A stretch of 64,000 bases of DNA from Seison nebaliae (lineage: Eukaryota > Rotifera > Pararotatoria > Seisonacea > Seisonidae): NCBI GenBank assembly GCA_023231475.1, contig JALJEE010000939.1:1-64000 (forward strand), written 5' to 3'. Every line of letters starts with the position of its first letter. The stretch's first letter is position 1. A program made the translations under genes and the position numbers. Under the pieces are notes generated by a model, which did no database searches, had not been told where the DNA came from, and saw only the letters and a list, made by a program, of their open reading frames with translations. Shown piece by piece: positions 10,572 to 22,300 of the stretch.

Positions 10572-11591
10572 ATGACAAATAATTCATTCATCACTCAAGT
10601 ATTCACAAATGTCCGTTCTCTCTTGGAGAAGGGACGAGAAGATGAGAAGAAAAAACAATTATTCGATGAAAATGAAATGACAATTCAAATGCAAATATGT
10701 ATGAAATTAATTCCAAATGTATCGATTTATGATTATCGTATAATTGAAATTCCATTTCCAATCCGTCAATCATATGATTCTATTTGTCTCATTGTACGTG
10801 ATGTGGAGAAGAGAAGTCGAGATTATAATGAATGTATCGAATTTTATCGAAATTCTATGAAAGAGAACGGTTATGAAGGTATCGATGATCTCACCATAAT
10901 TCCATTAACCCAATTAATAAATGAATTCGGCGATTTTGATAGAAAGAGAGAATTGGCAAATGCTTACACATTATTTCTCGTTGATTATCGTATTATGTCG
11001 GGTATAGGAACATTTATTGGTGGGAGAGCTTATAAGAAAAAGAGAATTCCAATTTCTGTAAATTTAAATGGAAATGAACAAAATGTATTTCATTTCAATA
11101 AAATTCTGAAAAATACTGGAACATTTATTAGTGACAAAGGTCTCCAAATCTCCTTTCCCATTGGTACGAGTGAAATGGCAATTGAGAAAATTGAAGGAAA
11201 TATCAAATCCGTTTTAATGGTATTGGATGGATTGGTACCAGGAGATTGGCCCAATATTAATCAGATTCATTTAAAATATCAAAATTTATCAATTCCAATT
11301 TATCTGAATAAGAATTTGACGAAATCAAATATCGACGTTCCAACAGAAGAGAAAGTTTTGAAGAAAATTGAAAATAGAAAAAAAACGATATCTGGAGATT
11401 TGACTACTATCCATGAAAATAAAATGGTTTTAGTCAAACATTCAGGAAATGTTAAAGTGAAAAGAACAAAGATGAATGAGAAGAAGAAACATGTTGATAA
11501 TCGATATTTGAAATTACCATCATATATGAAGAAAAATGCTGGTAAAGTAGTGAAAGCGCATCGAAATCGATATAGAAATTGTAAAGAATAA
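10572..11591 (+). CDS. RSL1D1: Ribosomal L1 domain-containing protein (nucleolar)
   Basis: A single exon of 339 residues. Residues about 25-260 have the L1p/L10e layout: a first half-domain (CMKLIPNVSIYDYRIIEIPF), the inserted domain with FLVDYRIMSGIGTFIGGRAY, and the return strand segment ISFPIGTSEMAIEKIEGNIK. The C-terminus (about 265-339) is strongly basic, as in RSL1D1/Cic1-type proteins, which act in the nucleolus in 60S subunit assembly and are not the mature L10a. The gene lies 105 bp after DCTD and 97 bp before fibrillarin, all on the plus strand. A pyrimidine-rich stretch ending in AG (around 10525-10558) precedes the ATG. Orthology to RSL1D1 is inferred from the domain plus basic tail. 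Confidence 0.85.
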   Translation: MTNNSFITQVFTNVRSLLEKGREDEKKKQLFDENEMTIQMQICMKLIPNVSIYDYRIIEIPFPIRQSYDSICLIVRDVEKRSRDYNECIEFYRNSMKENGYEGIDDLTIIPLTQLINEFGDFDRKRELANAYTLFLVDYRIMSGIGTFIGGRAYKKKRIPISVNLNGNEQNVFHFNKILKNTGTFISDKGLQISFPIGTSEMAIEKIEGNIKSVLMVLDGLVPGDWPNINQIHLKYQNLSIPIYLNKNLTKSNIDVPTEEKVLKKIENRKKTISGDLTTIHENKMVLVKHSGNVKVKRTKMNEKKKHVDNRYLKLPSYMKKNAGKVVKAHRNRYRNCKE

Positions 11592-11688
11592 CATTTATTT
11601 CCATTAATCATTTAATTTCCTTTCATTTTTCTTTTCATTAGATATATATTTCTAATAATTTTCAAAAGTTTGATAATTCGTTTTATTG

Positions 11689-12814
11689 ATGGGATTTGTA
11701 CAGCGTGGTGGCGGTGGCGGCGGTAGAGGAGGTAGTCGTGGTGGTCGTGGTGGTGGTGGTGGTCGAGGTGGATCTTTCGATAAAAGTCGACCATCATTCA
11801 ATCGAGATGGACGAGGTCGTGGTAGAGGAGACGGTGGACGAGGACGAGGTGGTAGAGGAGATAGAGGTGGTGGTCGTGGTGGTAGTTTTCGTGGAAATAG
11901 TCGAGGACGAGGAGGAGATCGAGGTGGTGGTCGAGGAGGTCGAGGGGGTAGAGGAGGACGAGGTGGTGGTCGTGGTGGAGGTGGAATGAGAGGTGGATCG
12001 AAAGTGATGGTTGAAGGACATCGACATGACGGTGTATTCATTTGTCGTGGAAAGGAAGATGCATTAGTAACGAAGAATATGGTAATTGGAGAATCGGTTT
12101 ATGGAGAAAAAAGAATTTCCATCGATTCAACAAGTTAATTTCTTATAAATTATTCTTTTATAATATTATTTATCAGCTGATAATGATGAAAATGGAAATC
12201 CAAAAAAGATCGAATATCGAGTATGGAATCCTTTCCGTTCAAAGTTAGCAGCAGCTATTATGGGTGGAGTGGAAGATATCCATATCGCTCCTGGAACAAA
12301 AGTTCTTTATTTAGGAGCTGCCAGTGGTACCACAGTTTCTCATGTATCCGATATCGTCGGACCAGAAGGTTTAGTATATGCCGTCGAATTCTCACATCGA
12401 AGTGGTCGCGATCTTTTGAATGTGGCACAAAAGAGAACAAATGTCATTCCCATCATTGAAGATGCGAGACATCCACATAAATATCGAATGTTGGTCGGAA
12501 TGGTCGACACAATATTTGCTGACGTAGCACAACCTGATCAAAGTCGAATCGTGGCGATAAATGCTCACAACTTTTTGAAGAGTAAAGGAAATTTTATTAT
12601 TTCGATAAAAGTTCCAACTTTCAATTTTTTTTTAATTCAAATTATTCCTCATTTTTTTTAGGCTAGTTGTATTGATAGTACGGCAACTCCGGAAGCGGTA
12701 TTCGCTCAGGAAGTCAATAAATTGAAAGAAGAAAAATTGAAACCGAAAGAACAGATATCGTTGGAACCGTTTGAAAGAGATCATGCTGTTGTTGTTGGAA
12801 TATATAGAAAATAA
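11689..12814 (+). CDS. FBL: Fibrillarin, snoRNP 2'-O-methyltransferase
   Basis: Three exons, 11689-12133, 12177-12610 and 12662-12814, give 343 residues. The introns are 43 and 51 nt. Residues 1-105 are a Gly/Arg-rich GAR domain, which also accounts for the long shadow frames here. The catalytic part follows: [35 protein letters not shown], the SAM-binding motif [20 protein letters not shown], then [14 protein letters not shown] and [12 protein letters not shown]. The last exon contributes [18 protein letters not shown] and the end GIYRK. As the catalytic subunit of box C/D snoRNPs it methylates rRNA in the nucleolus. ATG 11689 is chosen; the in-frame TTG before it is not a start. Confidence 0.97.
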
Positions 12815-13312
12815 TCAATTGGAATTTACTTTCTTTAATTTTTATTTACAGATAATCTTGTAATTTATATATTTTCTCCATTGTTATTTTCAAATTTTTT
12901 TGTTTATAAAATTCCAAAAAGTTCTTTCATTTAAACAACTTTTATTATTATTCCAATATTCATTCAAAAATAGGAATAAATCTTATTAATAATTCCTCTT
13001 AAAATTTTAGAGAATTATTTTCATTTTTCATGGAAATTATAATTCGTTGAGAAATGATGAGAGATTAGTCGTGTATGTGTGAAGGTAAAAAACGTTTATT
13101 TAAATAACAAAATATGGAAAATGTTGAGGTGGCGTTTGGTGAGGTAGTAGTGAAAATAGAAGAATGGAAGGAAGAAGAATGAGCAAAAAAAGAAATAAAT
13201 TGTACAAAATGAATCAATTTTTGAGAGAGATGATGGAATGAAATTATTCGAAATAATATGTACAGAAAGATGAAAAGAATTGATGAAAAAGAGAATACTG
13301 AAATTGAAATAT
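12815..13312. other. Convergent 3' region
   Basis: Roughly 500 bp of AT-rich DNA between the fibrillarin stop and the stop of the minus-strand giant gene. It presumably holds both 3' UTRs. No other feature was seen. Confidence 0.5.
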
Positions 13313-16300
13313 TTAGAGCATGATTGCCGAATCGGTGTTCGATTCAGTTTGTAATGGATAATGTTGTTGATATCTTGAATACAAATAATCTTTTGTATTA
13401 CTCGAACTAATCGGCGATGGATCGATAGTTGAACTATATGGAGGTGGTGGTGTCGATGGTGTATCGTTCGATTTGAGATTAGGAAGGAAACTTTTATTCT
13501 TCTTATCCATCATACCATCAATTTGATTCTTATCGTTAATTTGATTTTTCTCATTAATTTTATTTGGTTGTAGACTAATATGAGGTGGAGGTAAAGTTCC
13601 TATACTTTTATTCTTATTCGTTTTCTTATTATTAACAAACTTCCATGAATCATTCGAAGAGAAGACCGGTTGCATTTGATGATTTGACATAAGTGGTGGC
13701 GGTGCATATGCCTTCTCATTATTACATGTGCCAGTTGTCGAATATTGTAAATGATCAGTCTTTCTGATACTCGACGACGCTTTATAAACCGAACTATTTC
13801 CTGCATCAGAATAACCACTGAATCCAGTATGTATTGTACTCGTCTCTTCATCATCATGAACGAAATCTCTTAAGAGATTGTTTGATGGAAGATTGTGTTT
13901 TTTGGAACCATTAAGAAATTCAGTTTTGTTGAAATCATCTAAAATTCGAGAATTGATGGTCAGATAAGCATTTTGAGATTTCTGAGATTGGGGAGTAGTG
14001 GGCATCGTCGGTTTCATAGTCTGATGATTTGGCCGATGGGAATTTTGCATCGTTTTCCTTAAGGGCGTATTGGAGAAGGAGAGCATTCCATCATAAATGG
14101 TATTTGAAGTTTGTTTAGCGAATTGATTTGATGGATTATTAGTGATGAATGCGGGAACTGTATCATTCATTTGTCTCCCAAATGTATTATGTGTTTCCGA
14201 TGTTGAATTATTCATCTGCTTCTTATCATTCATGGATGATAAACCATTATCGAATGATTTCCTCATCATTCCATTTCGATTGATCAGAAGTAAAGTATTC
14301 TGATTCGGATTAGATTGTTGTTGATTTGATGAAATAAAATTATTCGATTGAAACTGATTGTTATTATTTTTCTTCTGTTGTTGTTGTTGTTGTTGTTGTA
14401 ATGTATTCATGTTAATAGCATAAAAATTGTCGCGTTGATTAGATGCAGGATTTTGAACCATCGTTTGTAAATATTGAAAATATTTACAATTATCATTATT
14501 CATTCCATTCGTATTAACAACAATTGATTGATTATTATTTTTCTGATTATTATTCTTCATCAACATTTGAGAATTATTAATTGAAGTAGAAATCAATTGA
14601 GTTGTCGGTTCTTTCGTATTCAAAATCAATAATTGATTTTGTGGCATTACATGACAATTCTTCTCATTCAAATTATTCATTTGACATTGCAACTGTTGTT
14701 GTTGTTGTTGTTGTTGACGATGAAGAGATGAAGTTCGTTTAGAATAATCATTATTTATTGATGAATTCATTTGACATTCATCCACCAAATCCTTCTTCGA
14801 TTCACAAAAAGTGGATTGGGAATGACTTTGAAGATTATTCGAATCTTTCTTTTTTTCTTTCTTCCTTTTACTACGACGACTAAATCGATGAAAAAATGAT
14901 AATTTTTCTTTATTCTCACCATCTTCTTCACCACCCTCATCATTATCAATTTGAATTTGATTCATTTGTTTATTATTATTACCCATCGTATTGGATTGTG
15001 GTCTCGTCAACATTTTCATTCTTGATCTTTGCATTGTCGTATAATTCTTCGCATTCAATCGATTCAATGTATGTTGTAATCGATTATCTCCGTCATCTGT
15101 CTCATCCGAACTGCTCATACCTCCATTTCTCTCTAACGTTCTTGTTGTTTGATAAAGTGAACTTGCACCTTGTCCATAATCATTAATCAATTCTAATTTC
15201 CTTCCATAAACTCCATTTTCATGTTCATTCTTATTCATCGTTCGATAACCATTATTATGACCATTCGTCAATTGACTACTATTTGGGAGAGGTAAAAATG
15301 ATAAACCAGTTCCATTTGATGACGGATTATTCTCATTAGAATTCGTCGAAGAATTTGTCGATTTCGTCGTATGTAACGTGAGAATATTAGCAGGATTATT
15401 TGATGGAACATTAAAAACATAAGCGATGGCATCATTCTCTTCTTCAGTCGTATATAATTTTCCATCAATCGATCTCGTAGTTCCGATATGAGAATAAGCA
15501 TTACTCTTATCTAACGTCGAAATATGTTTGCGATGTAACACTTCAATATCATCATCTACCGATTCACAATCTCCAATATAATTCGATGTTTTAATATCAT
15601 TAAAATTATTGTTATTGTTGTTGTTTTTGTTCATTAATAAAGTATTTCTATATTGTCGATTACTCATATTATTTGTTGTATTCATGGTAATTGTAGTGGA
15701 ACCGGAATTCAATGATGATTCTTTCGAATTGATTCGTTTCGATCTCTGATTTCGAGCTCGTTTCGATTTCCTCTGTTTCTTACTACAAGAAAACGTGAGA
15801 ATTGTCAATATGAAGATTAAGGCAATTGCAGCAATCATATAAATATACCATTGTTGATAAATGGTCTGTTCGATACGTTGACTCAATGTCAATCGATGTA
15901 ATCGTCTTTGTTGATTATATAAATTTAAACGTCTCGAATCCAATTTCCTCATCCATTCATTAAGATAAATCGAAAATTTCGTATTATTATTCGAACTTCC
16001 ATTAATATGGATAGAAGGCGAATGATTATCGGATGAGAAAATTGTTCCACTTCCATTTACCAATATCATACGAGCATCATAAAAAGTAGAAATGGAATTG
16101 ATTGGTAGAATCACACATGATTTATCCGATAAACTAATCGTTTTCCATTCAAATGAGAACGATGAAATTTTATGAAGAAGTTGAAGAATGAAATATTTCT
16201 TCCGATTATAAATTTTTTGTGCGGTGAGAGAAATGTCTAAAGAATTTCCATCTTTATTCATTTCAATCAATTCACAATCATCATATTTCTCTATTGATCG

Positions 16301-19300
16301 TTTCCTTTTCATCGAATTCTCCTTCATATCGAACATCACATAACCATTGATGATTTCATTAACTGATCGATCGCTCAGATTGAGGAAATCTTCCACACTT
16401 CGATTCATATATCTCATGAGATCGGAGAATTCTTCATATTTCTTCTCCGAAATTCTCGTTGTACTATTCAATTGATAATAAATGTCGAATTTGAACGATA
16501 AAGTTAAATGGGATCGAATTATCATATTTGATGGTTTCGTTTTGAAAGAAACGAAATTCGATTTACCAAACAGATTCGTTAATGAAATTGGAAAAATATT
16601 CACTTCGAATCTTTTCTCATTCGGTAAGGATGAAATAAAAACACTGAATTCTCTTTGATTTCTCTTCATTATCTTGTCTGGACAATTCGATGTGATTTTC
16701 TTTATATTTACTGGATATATCGATTTCTGTTCGATAATTGATTGATTATTAGAAATTAATCGATTAATAATTATTTGGAATGATTTGATAATTCCATTCG
16801 GTTCTGTTGGTAATTCCCATAATAGAAGTGCTGATCCATAAGAGACATATTTCGTTCTCAAATTAATCACTTCTGACGAATTCGTTTCGATTTGGCGAAA
16901 AGGAAAAAACGGAGAATTATTCACAATCAATTTCCCGTTTTTCTTCCGTTCAAATAAATCGATGGAAATCAAATAATTCTTATTTGGTTCAATATTTTCT
17001 TTCGAGAAGACTATTCGTCTCATTTGGTCCATATGGGGAAATTGGGAAAATGTTGAAAAAATTAGAGATTGACTTTTTTCCATAAAATTTCCATCAATAT
17101 CTATCGATCGATTCGACGTACAAGATGAATCGACTTGTAAATAATTTAATTTGAAAAAAGAATATTCTTCAAAATTTAAACTATTCCAATTTAATTCCCA
17201 ACCATAACCACGATTTGATTCATTCGTCAAATTTGATAGTTTGGGAAAATTTTTGAAATTTTCTGACAAATTTAATTCTTCTAATTTCAAATTAATTTCT
17301 TCCATTTCACATTCATTCCATCCATTTCCATTCTGTTCATTTTCATAACAGACATTTAATTGAATAAATTGAAAATCTTCCAAATTGTCAAAATGTTCCA
17401 AAGTGATATTGAATGAATTGGTGATGAGAAATATGGAATTCGTTTGGAGAATCTGATGGTTATTTGATGATTTTCCAATTACGATAATTGTCAATTTGGA
17501 ATTACTTCTAATATCTTCATTTAATTTGATTTCTAATAAATTCTCAATTAAACGAATTGATCGAAGTTGAAGATGAATCAACTTCTCGTTAATCTCTAAA
17601 TTTCCGTCATAAAAATATAATTGATTTTCATCAATTATATTTAATGTATCATCATTCAAATATTGATAATCATCTAATTGGTATGGTGGATGAATATCAT
17701 TCTCATTCACTTGTCTCGTCAAAAGTGAATATCGGATAATCTGATTTTTCGATTGATTATCATTAAAAATGATTCTCAATTCGAAATCGATAAAAATTGT
17801 ATCAGCAATTTCGTAGAATTGACAAATGATTGACGGATCGATTATCGATTGTTCTAACGGCCAACTGACATGTGAGATGAATATCCAATCACTTCTAATC
17901 TTCTTCAACAATGACGTTCCATCATTTCGTTGTTGTTTCGTATAGAAAATCATAAAAATATCGACACCTCTTGGAATGTTATCGAGGAAATGATTTCTAA
18001 ATGATTTGGATGATGTCCATGTCCACTTAATGGTAATTGGTCGACATTTATATTCATTCGTCTCTTCCATCTCATTATGATGATGATGAGATAATGATTC
18101 AATTTGAACAGAACCATATTCGATCCAACCGATAAATTTATTTGAATTTTTCATATTCTCTTCAAAATGAATCACTTCATTTCTCATCAATAAAATATTT
18201 TGATAAGCGAATCGGAGGAATTTCGTCAAATTGAAACTATGGGAATCAGAAACGAATTCGATCTCTTTCAACAATTCGACGATAAATGTTAAACGGATCT
18301 GTTTGCGGATACTCGTCAAATGGAAAGAAGATTCATTGAAATAAATTGGAATTTCATAGAATAATTTCTCTGAATCATTTTTCAATTCATTTCCCATTAA
18401 ATTGAATTTCATCGTTTTCAATTGTTCGTAGTTGATATGTCCGTTGGAATTTTGGTGATATCTCAACATCTTCACCAAAACCAGATATGATGATCGTTCC
18501 AACAATTCTCCCGTCACATAAATCCGAATTAATAAATGATCATTCAAATAACTTTTCGAGGAGAATTTATTCATCTCATCTTTCTCAGTGATTAAGGAGA
18601 GATGACGAATTTCATCATTCTCTTCGATTAATTCGAGAAAATTAAATTTATTTTTATTATCATCAAATATGGAAATATCGTTGAGAATTCTTCCCAAATG
18701 AAAACTTTTTCTTTTGTAATCCATTTCATTCTCATTCAAATAATTTCCATCAATTTCTTTTCTTTTATCAAACATTCTCAATTGTTTCCATTCACTTGTC
18801 ACATTCCATTCATTCACCATTGAATAAAATATTCGAAATTTCTTCATTTGTCGAAATGTCAAGAAGAAATCAGAGAATAATTTCGATAATAAATCATGTA
18901 AAGGTATTCGATAAATCGAATATTCCACATCGTTTCCAATTAACAATTCTTTCATTTTCTCATCATCAATTTGATGGTAATCGATTATCGATTGATCATT
19001 TCGTATTATGATAAAAAGTAAATTAATCAATTTAAATTCTTTCAAATTCTCCAAATTAATTCGTTGAGAGAAAATTGTGGAATTGAATCGAATATCGAAA
19101 TGATTATCGAGTTTTGACGATAAATGAAATCGATCATCATTCGTCATCAATTGAAATAGATCACTAAATATATTCATATTTCTCGGTAGTTCTAATTTAC
19201 AATTTTTCAAATATTTCCCTTCATTCATTCGTTTCATTAAATCATCTTTCTTAATGTAATCGTTTGATGATAAATGAGATGGATCAGGATAGAAAGAATA

Positions 19301-22300
19301 ATGAGAAATTGAATTGATATCTTGTTGGAACATTTTATAATAACATTTCAACATTCTTTCCATTTTTATTCGATTTAATAAATTAGTTGAATTTATTTCG
19401 AATTTCATCGAACTTTTTAAAATTTTTTCTAATTCTTCAAATTTGGATTGATCTAACGAAATTTTTCCGTCGACACCAACATCCGCTGATTGGATAAAGA
19501 TTTTTATTGAGTTTGTCGATTTACCATTTTCATTCACTGAATTAATTTCAATGGAACAATCATTTCCAGTTGGTATTTGTTGTTTTAATACGAATCGATG
19601 AATAATTCCAGAGACGTTGGGAGATCGATAATTCATATTGATCAATTTTCCACATTTTAAATGAAAATTATAAAACCGTTTGAATTTCATTCGATTATTC
19701 CATTCGTCTTCAGTTAAGGGATTTATATGGATTTGAAATGAGTGAGAGGAAGTCCATCGGAATTGATGGAAAATCATTCCAGGAGGAATTTTGGGAAAAG
19801 AAGTTTTTGTTGTAATTCTCAATTTGGATTTACTATCAAAAGTTTGTTGGAAGATTTGATTGAAACTAAATGAGGAATAATTGAAGGAAGAAGGAAAAGT
19901 GAAATCTTTCCGATTATTTGTAGGATGCATCAGACATTTCGTATCATCACAAAAAGCGATAATGATATCAGAGAAATTGGAAGCGAATAATAAATTAATT
20001 AATTGAATTTTAATTAATAAGAAATTATTTTCTTCAAAAACTTCTAAATTATCGTCGAACTTTTTTGTTGATTTCCTTCGCAACATATTTCCATTTTTGC
20101 TTTCTCGAAAGAAATATAATTCGATGGGTTTCCTGATTCTAATATATTCACTCACCGTCCATTCCACATCATAATTGTGACGAGAATATAATCGAATGGA
20201 TTTGATTAAACGATAAAATTCGTTTGTATTCTTCCCATTCTCCAACGAGATAGTAAGATGAAGTTGGAATTTTTTATCTTTCTCCAAAAATTCAAATTTA
20301 CCAATCAATTGATTTTCATAATCGATTATCGATGAATTGTCTCTTGTGGGCAGATGGACGACAGTATCAATTGTGGAAATGAGAAGTTTCTGTTCCAAAT
20401 CAAAGTCGTTATAATTGGGAAGAATTTGTAAATAATAATTTGATGTTCGTAGATGATGGAAGGAATAAAGATGGAAACAAGACCGTTTTCTTGAACAGTG
20501 AAATGTCTTCTCAATCGGAACGATAATTCGTTTAACCGATTGATTGTTATGTTTCGATTGTTTGAGAATGAAAGTGAATGAATCGATATTGAAGAATAAT
20601 TGTTTAGGAGAATACCATAAAACGGTAAAAGAGTTATAAGTTCGATTATTGAGAATATAAATGTTGTTGATTGTCCACCGGTCTAACAACGGTGCATCGA
20701 TACGAGAATATTGAATAAATTTCGAAAAATTCACCACATCCATTTCATTGCATGATAATAATGGAAATCGATTATTGATCGATTTCATCAATTCCATTTG
20801 TGTTCCATCTCCCAAATCTGATAATTGATCAATTAGACAAGAAGATAAAATATTATCATTCTCATTCTCATTTATCTTCATATTCGTCATCATTCGATAA
20901 GTACTACTACTAATGAGTTGATTAGTGGATGATGATGGAATAAGATCGATTGTTTCATTCTCATCAAACCATTGATTCACTTTACAATAATCAAATGTAT
21001 AATATAAATTATTGGTACATGATAATAATAATTGGAAATTATTAATTGCGAATATCTCTTTCCAATTCCATCTTCCTCTTTCATTCCCAGATGAACAATC
21101 ATCTTTCATTTGATACACACCTTTCTCCGGATAACTGTGACCACCGGCCGTGTAACAAGTCACAAATATTTGATAATTAGTGAAAATATCGAAATTCATT
21201 TGATGGAAATTGTTTCGGAAAGAATTCTCTTGTAGAAATGTGTCATTCATAAAACTTTTTTTATTTTTTTCAAAAAATTCTCCTTTCTCCATTTCCTTCA
21301 ACATCACACTATAAGTGGCTGGTGTTGTCGAACAGATGGTATGAAAGAGATTCTGTCGTAGATTATGACCAATGGCAATATCATAAATGAGAGTCGGTTG
21401 AAATAATTTTCTGATATGTTTAATATTTTTCAAATTCATTTTCTCCGTTTCATTCATCAATTGAAATAAATGGAAATTTCTTTTCACAAATTTATCCAAC
21501 AAATATTCTGCCCATTCACCAAACGGTTTCAAGATGATTCGATGACCTTTCAATTTACCGTTCAATACCGAATATGAAACTCTCCTCCATGAAATGTTGA
21601 GACAATATTCATTCAATTCATCATTATCAATAGAACGACGTTGAACATAATCGAATTTCACATTACTAACTGGTCGATCTGGTGCTCCTTCTTTCGTTCG
21701 AGACATTTGTGGAGGATAAGAAAATATTCCAATTCCCAAATCATTGACAGCTGCTATTCTCACCATATATTGAGACCATTTCATTAAATATTGAATTTGA
21801 AATGAATTTTTCCCTTTTCCATTAATTGGAACGTCAATGGATGACCATGCACCAGTTGTACATTCAATCTCATTCATTGTCATACAATAATCGATTTGAT
21901 ACAATTTTAACGAATTCGAATTCCATCCAGATTGTTTTGGTTCATTCCATTGAACTTCGATGATCGTATCAGAAATCGGAATTAATTCGATATTTCTCGG
22001 TGGTTCATTTGGCGGTTCTCGTGGTAATGTTACATTATTACTCCAACCTGAATCAACACTCTTACCAATTCGATTAACTAGAATTATATTGAATTGATTC
22101 TCTGTGGTTGGTAATAAATGTTCGCCCATCAATAATAAACCGCCTGATGGAAATTTGATGGTTCGATCATTCTCATTATTTGAGGTGATTTCTTTCATTT
22201 TCTTCTCATTTGTCAATTCGTTATGGAGTAATTGTCTCGAATTAGATTGATAAAATTTCAATCGATTCGAATCGACAATTCCTGAAGAAGAAACATTAAT

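Noticed and set aside
11612..12041. Long Pro-, Ser- and Val-rich frames on both strands over the start of fibrillarin
   Set aside because: They are shadow frames of the Gly/Arg-rich GAR domain.
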